From Hypericum androsaemum (Eukaryota; Streptophyta; Magnoliopsida; Malpighiales; Hypericaceae), in NCBI GenBank assembly GCA_963995505.1, contig OZ023198.1, positions 4,222,360 to 4,286,359 on the forward strand: DNA of 64,000 nt, given 5' to 3'. The stretch's first letter is position 1; every line of letters begins with the position of its first letter. The notes beneath the pieces are model-generated. The model did no database searches. It was given only the letters and a program-made list of their open reading frames with translations, and had not been told where the DNA came from. The position numbers and the translations under genes are program-made. Below, one piece after another: positions 38,267 to 48,375 of the stretch.

Positions 38267-41200
38267 TTAAGGAGAAGACCTGTCAGTACTTGGAGGATGA
38301 TTGGCAAGCCCGGGTATTAGATTACATATGTAATCTTCAAGATGTTTCGGGACCCTTTTGACCCTAGAGGGTCGAAGCTGAGCATCCGAAGCAGTAATCA
38401 TCTCATTATCAATGTCTCTAACTGGCTGGTCGGCTAATGTAACAGGGAGGACTGATATATCTGCAGAACTAGGCTGGGAAGAGGAAATTGCAGAATTGTC
38501 TGTAGGAGGGGACTGTGTAGGAGAGATAGAAGTATCTACAGGATGTGGAGAAGTGTGGAATGGCTCTGTAATGTCCTCAGTCAAGGGAGTTGTGAGTGGT
38601 AAAGAGATTGAACTAGGATCATAAGGTATGTAAATGGATGGGTCATATAGGTGACTGTTCTGGAAAGGAAAAATGTCTTCATGGAAGACCACATCTCTTG
38701 ACAGTACAACTCTATGACTTTGCAAATCATAGAGTTTGTATCCTTTTACCCCAAAAGGTATGCCTAGAAAGACATATTGCTTTGATCTTGGATCAAACTT
38801 TGTTCGACATTGTGCTATTGTAGATGCATAACACAAGCAACCAAAGACCCGTAAGTGTCCTAACTTGGGTGGTTTGTTGTATAAAACTTCAAATGGCATT
38901 TTATTGTTCAAAACAGATGATGGTGTTCTATTGATCAAATATGTAGCATGGAGTACACAATCACTCCAGAATATTAGGGGTAAATGCGAATGAATTAGCA
39001 ATGCTCGAGCTACATTTAACAAATGCTGATGTTTTCTTTCTACTCTACCATTTTGTTGGGGAGTATATATGCAACTACGTTCATGTATGATGCCCTTTTG
39101 TTGGAAAAATTCTTTCAAAATGAACTCGGTACCTTGATCTGTACGAATTGTCTTAATGCGCTTGTTAAATTGTGTCAAAACATATTCATGAAAAGAATTC
39201 AGATATTGAGCTACTTCAGCCTTAGATTTCATCAAAAACACCCAAGTAGTTCTAGTAAAGTCATCTAGTACTGTCAAGAAGAATTGGAAACCATCATAGG
39301 AAGGTAAGTGAAACTTGCCCCATACATCAACATGTATTAAGTCAAAAGAACTGATAGCTATAGAAGAGCTATTAGGGAAAGGTAATCTACGATGTCTAGA
39401 CATATGACAGATCTCACAGTGAGAATCCAATTTGGAGGAAATGGAAGGATAAACATGCTGCAGAACCTGTAACTTAGCTGCTGGAAGGTGTCCTAAACGG
39501 GTATGCCAAAGATCAAATTGGTTACGTATAAGATGAAGTGTATTTGCTGAAGGGTATGGACCAAGGAGAGATGTCGCTGGATGCTCAGCTTCGATAACGT
39601 ATAGCCCATTTTCTTCCTTGGCATTACCAATCATTCTCAAAGTGTGAGGGTCCTGTATAAGACATGAAGCAGCTTTAAAATACAATGATAATGCTCGGGT
39701 TCTAAGCAGCTTACTAATGGAAATTAAGTTGAAACTAAAAGAAGGAACATAAAGAACATCAACAAGTAATAGTTGTGAATTCAACTGGACTCTTCCTATG
39801 TGTGTAGCTGGTGCGAAGTGTCCATTTGGCAATCCAATATGAACATGAGACAGAGGAGAAAAGGTGAGAAATGAATCAAGAGAACTAGTGATATGATCTG
39901 TAGCACCTGAATCTAGTATCCACTTACCACGAAGATTAGACTGAGAGGACAAAGAAAAATGAGAAATGTGATTACCTGCCATAGGCATGAAATGATTAGG
40001 AAATGAAGATGATTGAGAATCAGACAAAAGGGCTGTTGCAGATGCAATGTTTGCAACGGGAGAAGGCACATGAACACTGTTAGAAGGAGCAGCATTCTGC
40101 ACTATAGAGAGCAGACCATTGTATTGATCTGCAGACAAACACAAGCGACTTAGTTCATCAGCCAAGTTTCGAGATTCCACTGCGTGCGCCCGGGGAGCAA
40201 CAGAATGCTGATATCGATTGACATTCTGATAGCCACTAACTTGGCCAGGTTGAACAGAGTTAGATTGATTCTGGGTCCTGAATCTCCAGTTCGGAGGATA
40301 TCCGTGTTTCTTGAAACACTTATCAATGGTGTGACCAACACCATTGCAGAAAGTGCACTGAGGTTTCTTGGTATTATCCCAATGCCTTCTATAACCAGAG
40401 ACTTGTCCAACAAAATTGGACCCATCAGCTGCATTTTCTATAGAAGAAATATTGTTAGCAGCATATGATATAGGAGAAGTATGCATAGTGCATGAAGAGT
40501 CAAGGGAAATCTGCCTCTCTTGCTGTTGTACCAGATAAAGCACCCTACTGATCGGAGGCATTGGATCCATCAAAAGGATTTGTTGCCTGGTGGCCGCATA
40601 GCTATCACTCAACCCTTGTAGGAACACAATGATCTGGTCATTTTCTCTATATTGAGTAACCACTCGATATAGTTCACAATTGTTGCAATCAACAAGAGGG
40701 TTACACTTGCAACGAGGAATGGGGCGAAATTGGGTCAGTTGATCCCACAAATTCCTAAAATGAGTGAAATAAGCATTGACAGTACGAGCACCTTGACTTA
40801 GAGAGTGAATTTCTCGTTGGATACCTGCAATTCGAACAGCATCTCCTCTCCCAAATCGATCACAAAGGTCCTTCCAGACATCAGATACATTCTCAAAATA
40901 CAATAAACTCTGGTGAATCTCGGGTTCAACGGATCTCAAAATCCAACTCACTATCATGGTGTTACATCGTTCCCAATTAGCATATTGAGGATCATCAAGA
41001 GCAGGCATCACAGTAGTGCCATCAATAAATCCTAGCTTGTTCTTAGATCTAAGTGCAAACCTCATATCTCTACTCCAAGCATGGAAATTACCACTACCTT
41101 CCAAGAGTGGAGACACAAGAGCAATAGCAGGGTTTTCACTTGGATGAAGGTAAAGAGGAGAAACTTGTACCTCTAAAACTTGGTTCTGTGTCACATTAGA

Positions 41201-41269
41201 TAGTCTGGGCATTGCAGATCCAGGCGTTGCAGACCCAGACGGAACTTCTCCAGTAGCTTGTTGATCCAT
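38267..41269 (-). CDS. copia polyprotein, first part: Gag, protease, integrase
   Basis: The frame runs to a TAA at 38269-38267 and is about 1000 residues counted from the Met at 41269 (MDQQATGE); a Met seven codons upstream (41290) is also in frame. Order: a Gag of the plant copia type (PLYLHPSENPAIALVSPLL, FHAWSRDMRFALRSKNKLGF), a CCHC knuckle (CTFCNGVGHTIDKC), a protease with the DSGAT motif (WILDSGATDHI), the GAG-pre-integrase finger (LWHTRLGHL ... CEICHMSRH), and the integrase core with D-D-E residues in HVDVWG, RTDQGTEF and NGRVERKH. All catalytic residues are present. The TAA separates this frame from RT by 43 codons that remain open and in the same frame, so it is a point nonsense change (or, less likely, a read-through signal). 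Confidence 0.93.
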   Translation of the reverse strand: MDQQATGEVPSGSATPGSAMPRLSNVTQNQVLEVQVSPLYLHPSENPAIALVSPLLEGSGNFHAWSRDMRFALRSKNKLGFIDGTTVMPALDDPQYANWERCNTMIVSWILRSVEPEIHQSLLYFENVSDVWKDLCDRFGRGDAVRIAGIQREIHSLSQGARTVNAYFTHFRNLWDQLTQFRPIPRCKCNPLVDCNNCELYRVVTQYRENDQIIVFLQGLSDSYAATRQQILLMDPMPPISRVLYLVQQQERQISLDSSCTMHTSPISYAANNISSIENAADGSNFVGQVSGYRRHWDNTKKPQCTFCNGVGHTIDKCFKKHGYPPNWRFRTQNQSNSVQPGQVSGYQNVNRYQHSVAPRAHAVESRNLADELSRLCLSADQYNGLLSIVQNAAPSNSVHVPSPVANIASATALLSDSQSSSFPNHFMPMAGNHISHFSLSSQSNLRGKWILDSGATDHITSSLDSFLTFSPLSHVHIGLPNGHFAPATHIGRVQLNSQLLLVDVLYVPSFSFNLISISKLLRTRALSLYFKAASCLIQDPHTLRMIGNAKEENGLYVIEAEHPATSLLGPYPSANTLHLIRNQFDLWHTRLGHLPAAKLQVLQHVYPSISSKLDSHCEICHMSRHRRLPFPNSSSIAISSFDLIHVDVWGKFHLPSYDGFQFFLTVLDDFTRTTWVFLMKSKAEVAQYLNSFHEYVLTQFNKRIKTIRTDQGTEFILKEFFQQKGIIHERSCIYTPQQNGRVERKHQHLLNVARALLIHSHLPLIFWSDCVLHATYLINRTPSSVLNNKMPFEVLYNKPPKLGHLRVFGCLCYASTIAQCRTKFDPRSKQYVFLGIPFGVKGYKLYDLQSHRVVLSRDVVFHEDIFPFQNSHLYDPSIYIPYDPSSISLPLTTPLTEDITEPFHTSPHPVDTSISPTQSPPTDNSAISSSQPSSADISVLPVTLADQPVRDIDNEMITASDAQLRPSRVKRVPKHLEDYICNLIPGLANHPPSTDRSSP

Positions 41270-41356
41270 GGTGGCAAAAATTCGTCCCACTTAGGTTAGG
41301 AGGACGGAGCTTGAAGAGGGAAGAAAATAAGAGCTAGATGTAAAGCTCTGATACCA

Positions 41357-41646
41357 TGTTAATTTTGGAAGAAGAAGGTAGATCGAAGGAGAAGATAAAT
41401 CAAAGGAGAAGATGGAAATTAATTTGGATAAGAACTAGGGAAAATGGTCGTGAGAGGAAAAATATCCATCTCTCAGCTTGTATATTCACTTGTATCTCTA
41501 CAGTTACCAATAAAGCTAATATATATACAAGTGTCCATCTATTTACAAAAGGAACAAAGGAATATTCAGGGGTGGTGCTCTATTCCTTCGTGGGCTTGCT
41601 TAGTTGGGCTTTGCTCATATATAGTAAAGTCCATATTTTCGTAATA
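41357..41646 (-). mobile_element. 5' LTR of the young copia element
   Basis: 290 bp, identical by eye to the 3' LTR, including the unusual TA terminus. The primer-binding site follows directly. Confidence 0.93.
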
Positions 41647-42515
41647 ATATCTGAGGAGATCCGAGTGGAACAAGACCGAATTAAACGAAGAGAAGAACAC
41701 CATCAATTTCTTCAACATGTTTCACTTCAGGAAGGAGTACAGAATAATAAATCGTTTAGCAGAAGGCACCACACAGTAACCTTGTTGCAAGCCTTCATCG
41801 TGACCTACAATTGATACCCATTATCTCAGTAAATTATATCTGAAAACGGTGAAAACAATTGACTACTGTAGAATGTCCCCCAACAGTACCTTAGTTCGTT
41901 GATCATCTACAAAAAATGTATACTGGCTTTGTCTTAAATGATACCGTTACCTGTATGGCCCCCACATGAAGTAATTAATTTAGAGAACCGGACAACGAAA
42001 TCAATACTATGCACATAATGTCAGAAAAAGAATCGCATCAAACTTTGGTAGTCTGCCTAGCCGAGAACAAGGCAGTTAGTCTATCCTGTACGTCAACACA
42101 GAAACTTGCTCGGTGTAAGGCCATCACATTTCTCAACAATCATATAGCTAATTCTGACTAATTATTTACATCTCAAAAGCAACCGAGAATTAATAAATAA
42201 ATAAATAAGCGATGAATGTGAAATATTTTCATCTAACCGAGGTTTTGTAAGACGATAAATACACAATGGTACTTCAATTTACCTTGGGCAGACGATTGAT
42301 AATTTGCTTCATTTCTTCAAAATTTGCTTCCAATATCCTATATCCGCTTCATGGATTATTAGACACTACAGAGTGAAGACAGTCCAATGTAAGAAACTAC
42401 TGCGCAGATAAACCGAACTGTGTAGCAGCCTTTAACAGTACAAATTCCATTGCCATAAGAACCATAGCTTATAAACCACAAAAAAAAACAGGGCAAATAA
42501 TGAAGATCATGTACT

Positions 42516-42878
42516 TTCAAACGTTTATGTAGAAGACCCTTAGTATGCGGTTTTCAGTTCTCTTCCTGTTTCCATATGCATCGTAACGAAATATGGAAAA
42601 TTCGTTATATTTGTTAGAAAAAGGATCTTTCCTTACGAGGCACCGCATGGTAACCGTGCTGGAAACCTTCAAGCGTGGCCTACAATCCAATTGAAAGAAA
42701 GAGAAAAATTCAAAGGGTGTGGAATCGCTATATACTAAATTCTCGAATATCGAATATATCAAATACAAAATGTTTAAAAAATTTATACCAGTTCCGAATT
42801 CATTTCGGTACTATACCGAATAACGAATTAAACTTCGGCCTGTATGTACTTAATCAATGCGATGGCCTATTCACTGAT

Positions 42879-42923
<45 letters not shown>

Positions 42924-43180
42924 GTAGTATACCAACATCTGGCACCTCGAACTATAGTCTGGTAGAGCACAAGATGTGTACATGGTGTTATAAACTAAAA
43001 TTAATGGTATTGGACAATCCACTAATATATAATAATAGTACACATTAAAATTAATGGTATTTACGATCCACTAATATAACGAAAGGAGAATTTCCATAGA
43101 CCCATATGGAGATGGAAGAGAATTAAAAACTGCATACCTTCTTCGTGTTGGGGCTCTCCGCCATGCCCATCGCCATCCGT
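42516..43180 (-). pseudogene. rearranged 5' end of the truncated-helicase-type gene
   Basis: On the minus strand 43172-43146 gives MAESPNTKK ending at a GTATGCAG donor, like exon 1 of the gene at 28738. 42680-42632 matches the start of its exon 2 (EGFQHGYHAVPRKERS). Between 42543 and 42630 a second copy of the start of intron 1 lies in the opposite (plus) orientation. The unit is therefore broken by a small inversion and fused to the exon 3 end of the other helicase type. Confidence 0.7.
42882..42919. repeat. (AT)n microsatellite
   Basis: An uninterrupted AT run of about 19 units inside the intron of the rearranged helicase copy. Confidence 0.95.
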
Positions 43181-44441
43181 CAGATGTCTCTTGCTTGCGA
43201 AGTAAGGTTCTAGTTAGGGTTTTTTTAGAATGGTTCTAGTTAGGTTCTTCAAACTTCTCTATTTCTTAGCATTTATAAGTTCTTGGTCGCCGTAAAACCC
43301 GTATCTTGGGCCGTTTTGATGGGCTCATTATGAGTTTTGGTTGACATTCTTGTAAGCCGTTTGGATTTATTAAAGAGATTTTTTTTCTTGGAGAAGAGGA
43401 TTTATTAAAGAGATTGAGAGTTCCTGTATATAATCCAAACGAAAAGATTATTGCGGCGGAGAAGTTTCTCAACACACTTTTCCTTCCCGTTGTTGCAATC
43501 TACTTCCCAACTTGCCAATCATTCACTTTTCTACCATGTAATTTTTTAAAAACATCGTGAATTTTTTCGTTTAAACAAAGCTAAATGACAATTGGGAAAA
43601 GTTCATTTTTATGCCCTATAGTTTGTGCGATTTTGAGATATAATCATATACCTTAAAAAAGACTTTTTGAATCATGTGATCGTAACAATTTGGCACATAG
43701 AGGCTCGGAGAGCTTCCCAAGCCAATTTCGACTCCGAGTCCTAAAACGATGTCGTTTTGAGCCTTACGTGGCACACCAACTTAGATTTTTAATCTCGTTG
43801 TGAGTTAGTCAAGTTAAAATATATATTTCAATCCTTTATGCATTTATATTTTTCAAAACAATCCCTCCTCTCCCTCTCCCCTTCCTCCTCCCCCACCAAC
43901 CTTTCAATTAACTTCTTCTCGCTCCTCCATCTCTCTTCTCCCATGTCCAATAGTCCCTTGACACCAAGAAAACCCCCAGCAAAGATAAGCCCAGAAAATC
44001 CAGTTTCGTGGGTGATCGGTCGATTAGTCTAGTTAATCATTAGTACTATAAAAAGATAATGGGTGAAATTAGGAATCATCTTGAACGTTGTACACAATAC
44101 AATTCTATCAAATGTAACGACTTTACTGGATTAGTCAGAGTAGAATTAAGAGAAAGAAGGAGAAGGTAGAAAAAGAAGAGGGGAACAGCGAGGGAGAGAG
44201 ACGAGAAAAGAAGATAGATGGGGCAGATTCGGTGGAAGCAATGGCGGTGAAGTAACCAGGAGTAGGTTTAGTGGTAGCAGTAATCATTTTGCTATTGATC
44301 CTATATATTTGTTCAAAATAATATTAAATTGGTCCGACCGGTAATGGAACGGAAAAAATCCCAGGTTAAATCATGGCTTTATAAATACCAAACCAAAATA
44401 AGTTGAGAAACCCTAAATCAAACAGTTGACGGCGGGGAAGG
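43181..44441. other. inverted upstream module and spacer
   Basis: 43313-43600 is an inverted copy of the shared upstream module (GGGCCGTTTTGATGGGC ... AAAGCTAAATGAC), correctly placed upstream of the minus-strand helicase copy. 43601-44400 shows no gene. A telo-box (AAACCCTAA) lies at about 44409. Confidence 0.55.
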
Positions 44442-45951
44442 ATGCCAGATCTAGCGTCGGCGGATGGAAAGAAGAAGAGGAGCCAAAGCGGGAGGAGTGA
44501 AATAGATTTACGATATCTGAAGGAGGTAATACTTGCGTTATTCCGTTTCTTTGTTTTGGACTCCTCTCACAACGCTATTGATTCGGTGTTTTATGTGAAT
44601 TTTAATCCGTAAACACGAAACCCTTTTGGCAAGGTTTTGTTTACAACCCCTTTAGAGTTTGTTCTTTGAGTAAATTCGAGGCCTTTGGGATGCTCGTATA
44701 GCTGAACCTTGTTATATGATTTGGAAAACTAGTCCTAGTTTTCCAATTACCAGGCTAAGAGGATGGGGAATTTTTACTCAGCTTTTTGTTTCAATGGCAG
44801 ATCCAAGTTAAGTCAATTCTTCCGCACAATCCCGTTGTTAATCAACAATTAGCGTAAGAACGAACATCTATTCTATTCGTTGTTGAATCCGTATTTCTCG
44901 TCAGATATATATTATATGTTGCCAATGGAAAGCAAATTTCATTGCAGCGAGAGTAAGAAGAAGGAGAAGAAGGCAAAGGAGGGTGACGACGATGTGTCGT
45001 ATAGTCTAAAGATAGAAGAAGATGCTACAACAATCAACATTTTCCCCAATGACATACTCATAGTCATACTGTCTTTGTTGAATAGTAAGTACCCGGAGAG
45101 GCTTGTAGGACAACCATCCTTTCAAACTTCAAAGCCATGGAAAAACTTGTGAACCCAAGTGCCCAGCCACGACTTTTGGGTGACAGGACCGAACAAGCAA
45201 TTCATGTTCAGCTACCTAGCCCTTGCTCCCACCAATATCATCAAGCTCAGTCTCCAGAGCAACCAAAGTATCCCCTGGATCTCCATGTGGGCTAGTTCCG
45301 TCGCAGAGCACCACGTGGAGAACCTAACCTTGAAGGTTTGTAAGGGTCCCACATATGGCCTTCCTGAGTCTTTCTACTCTCAATCAACCTTGAGGAGCCT
45401 AAGAAATTCGGGGAGGCATTCTTTTCCCTCAGGGTACGGTGAATTGGCGGGCGCTTGTCGTTCTCAAAGTCTCGCGCACTAAGTTTAAGGGCATTTGCAA
45501 GATTGGTGATATTTTGTTGGGGGGTTGTCCTGCACTAGAGTGCCTGATGCTACGGTGGGTCTTCATTAGTATGCTTTCTAGTCCGGTGTTGATTTCCCAT
45601 AGAAAGTTAAAGATGTTGTCGGTTAAGAATGTTTTTTATTATACTCGGGAAAATTTCATATTAGCCCAAGTTCATGTGAGCACTCCCCAACTTGAAAATT
45701 TGGAAATTTCGGGAAAATGGTGGCGTATCAGCTGTAAGATAATTGAAGATCTCTCGATGCTGGTGGAGTCCCACCTAGGATTCTCCTTGCTTATTCCTAT
45801 GGAGGAGTCAGATCCTCTCTATGTTGCACGCACGCAACAAAACAATCTTAAGAACTTGCTTGACAAGGTTAGATATTCCAAGAAGCTGTTACTTGGAGAT
45901 TATTGCCAGAAGGTAATAAAAAAATTTCACATCCTATTTTGCCAATTATGA
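44442..45951 (+). pseudogene. F-box/LRR-like pseudogene
   Basis: A possible first exon (44442-44525, MPDLASADGKKKRSQSGRSE) ends at a GTAATA donor. The frame 44919-45149 carries a weak F-box core (INIFPNDILIVILSLLNSKYPERL) and then stops. Later pieces in other frames show the LRR-like part: IIKLSLQSNQ and HHVENLTLKVCKGPTYGLPES (45159-45482), then VVLKVSRTKFKGI, CPALECLMLRWV, LKMLSVKNV and LENLEISGKWW (45439-45912), which ends CQK at a GTAATA donor like the F-box gene at 24247. At least two frameshifts and a deletion in the F-box make it a pseudogene. It is homologous in layout but not closely identical to the 24.2-kb gene. Confidence 0.75.
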
Positions 45952-48375
45952 TATTATTCAGCTGACAATATTAGCCTTTTGAAGCTAAGCCTTTTTTTTT
46001 TCCCTCACATTTGTTAATATCCGTAACCACTATGCTAAGCAATATTGCAATTATAAGTTTTTTAACATTTTAGCTCCATCTTGCCTTAAAAATATGGTTG
46101 ATCAACTCATCGTACATGATGACTGTCTGAATTTGTTTCTCCACTTTTTTGCGACACAACTGGTCTCGTCAATTGGTTATTTTTTTTAAAGCATTCTTGT
46201 CCAATGCTGATTATTTCTGAAGATTCGTGACAAAATGGGGGCAGGCAATTTCTTAGCTTTGAAATTGATAGGAACATGTACAATTGAAGGTTCTTTAAAC
46301 TTTTTTTGTTGTTGTTCATTTTTGAAGGTTTATGACGTCATGAATCAGGCGTGATATAGCTTAAAAGCAAGGAATTTGCACTTCTCCAAAATTGTTGAAT
46401 GACAAGAATTTCGTTCAAGGTTGCGGTTTGAAATTATTTATGTACGTAAAAGATGGGAGTTAAATAATTTTAGGTCGTCGTGGTTTGACGAATCGTAGTA
46501 CTTGTAGCATTTTGCAAAATGTACTTAAGAGTTCTTATTTATTTGGTTGGCTCTTTATTTTGGTCATGAAAATGTGTTTGGAACTATTTTATAAGTCACG
46601 TCAGTGCAAAACGAATTCATCGTTATCGTTTTTTTTATAAAAAAAGAAGAGCAAAAGCTAAGTTGATTGAGCAGCGAATCTCAAGTTGTGATATTCAGAA
46701 ACACTAAAGGGATATGGAGATGCAACCTATAAAATATTACTAAAAGAGTGTTACAACAATAATTGAGACAATTTTTGAACCGTCTAATCATACTTGGAGA
46801 GCCGTTCTCTGAGTGTTCGTTCGTTCATCGAAGAAAAACCTATTTTTCAACCTGAAGGTTTGAGGAGCACCTAGCACTTAATTGTCAATGGTGTGCATTT
46901 TTCGCAAGATGACGCCGAGTAGAATGTTTCTGCCTCGTGTTACTGCTCAAGTCCAGCAGCTGCAACTGCTATTGCCATGCATATGGCAGTTGAAAGCTTT
47001 TTCCAGGAGTTGGCAACTGATGCTTTTGCCATGATCTTGTAGAGATGTCATCAACTGATGCTTCCCCCCTAATAGGGCTTCATCTTCACTATCAGCAACT
47101 TCATCCTGATTACAGCTGGCTTCATCTTTCAGTTCACAGGTTTTAGGAGTTTCATACATATCAAAGTTGGGATGTATAGCACCAGGTTTTGTACTTAATT
47201 TGAGAAATCTATGTCATTTAAAGAGTGGAAGTTTTTTTTGATAAGTTTAGTTTTTATATTCATCCCAAAGTACCAAAGAAGATAGGTATATCAAAATACC
47301 GAGGTACTTCGCCTAGGATACTAGATAGACACACATCAATCTAATGACAAGTGGTATTTAAGTACAAAACCCCCAAGATTTCCTCCAAAATGTCACCAAA
47401 TAATCAATCCTATAGGGTCACCAAGAGCAAGAAGAAAATAAATGAATATCGCCTAGCCAAATTTAAATAGTGGGTTTCGGGACTTTCCATGTAAATACCT
47501 CAATTTAAATATCATTGCAACTAGTCAAGATTGCATGAAAATATCGTCGGGTGCAAAAGAAAATTCCATTGGCCATAATCCAGTTGGAACTAGTAGGAAA
47601 TCCTCCCCTCGGCTCCGGGAAAATGCACCTTCATTGCTAGAATTCCGTATACTTAATGTTACAATTTTTTAGCGACAAACATTTCGATCAACTAATCACG
47701 TTATTTTAATTTAAACTAAATATATCGAGTTTGAGTTATTAGTAATCATGGAGTCAGTTACAATGTGCCCGAAGAATCCGGGCTAATCAAATTGATCCAG
47801 GCCCAAATAAGGCCCAAGCTTGACCTACCTTAACCGGCGAATGTTTGTAGGGCTTGACCCGGGAGAAAAGGAATATTCGGTCACCAAAAACGAAATCACG
47901 AGAAAATAGCCGCATCGACAAAACAAACCCCCACGGCCCCTTTCCACGCGCTAGTGCCTGTACCACATGGCTCAATTGAACAGGCTCCTTGTCACCCACG
48001 CGCGAGAACAACGCGTAGGGAAAGGGCGAGAAAGTGGAGGAATATTTTGGGTGCTAGACCATGGGGGGCTTACCGTGGGGAAGAGACCAAAACGCAACGG
48101 ATCGGCCAATCATCACCATAATTCGCCATCATGAAATAACACAAATGACACCTCCCTCCCTTGGATGCCCTCATTATATCAACCATGCCCCTCTTCCCCC
48201 TCTCCCTTGGTCCCCGACTCGGTTGGTTGAATCGGTGAGTCAACTCGGGCGGACTTTTTTATTATTGTCCTTTTTTTGTTTATTTTTTTTCTGCTTCCAG
48301 ATCTGTGCGTTGAAGATTCCGTTCTTGAAGCTTCTGTTTGGTTTTGGGTGTTGGTTAGGTTTCGGAAGGGTAAAG
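45952..48375. other. spacer and Dr1 promoter/5' UTR
   Basis: No gene is recognised. A short minus-strand frame at 47159-46947 (KTCELKDEASCNQDEVADSEDEALLGGK) is acidic and gene-like but isolated. 48200-48375 is a CT-rich leader before the Dr1 start codon. Confidence 0.4.

Larger units (their letters stand above)
36200..41646 (-). mobile_element. young Ty1/copia element, 5447 bp, complete
   Basis: Two 290-bp LTRs (36200-36489 and 41357-41646) show no difference by eye. The target duplication ATATC is at 36195-36199 and 41647-41651. The primer site TGGTATCAGAGC (41345-41356, minus) and a polypurine tract (CTTGAGGGGGCG, 36490-36501, minus) sit correctly. The coding strand is minus. The polyprotein is complete except for one in-frame TAA. 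It inserted into exon 7 of a helicase pseudogene. All of this points to a very recent insertion. Confidence 0.95.
35790..42515 (-). pseudogene. DEAD-box helicase pseudogene (exons 3 end to 9), split by a copia element
   Basis: Minus-strand pieces match the intact helicase gene at 57733-60829 in order, introns included: end of exon 3 (about 42515), exon 4 (about 42375-42285), exon 5 (about 42092-42050), exon 6 (about 41960-41890), exon 7 (41800-41652 and 36199-36050) and part of exon 9 (about 35863-35790). Exon 8 is missing and exon 9 breaks off. In exon 7 a base is lost near its start and CGA has become TGA at 41722-41724, so it was probably dead before or soon after the copia insertion at AGATAT|ATTGG. 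The frame 36188-36050 still shows [18 protein letters not shown], so divergence from the parent is low. Confidence 0.9.

Noticed and set aside
41356..41814. 152-residue plus-strand frame starting in the copia LTR
   Set aside because: It runs through the LTR and then antisense to a helicase exon; the identical start at 36200 comes from the other LTR.
45159..45482. Separate 107-residue gene
   Set aside because: It is one frame of the broken F-box/LRR pseudogene and its last third is out of frame with the family.
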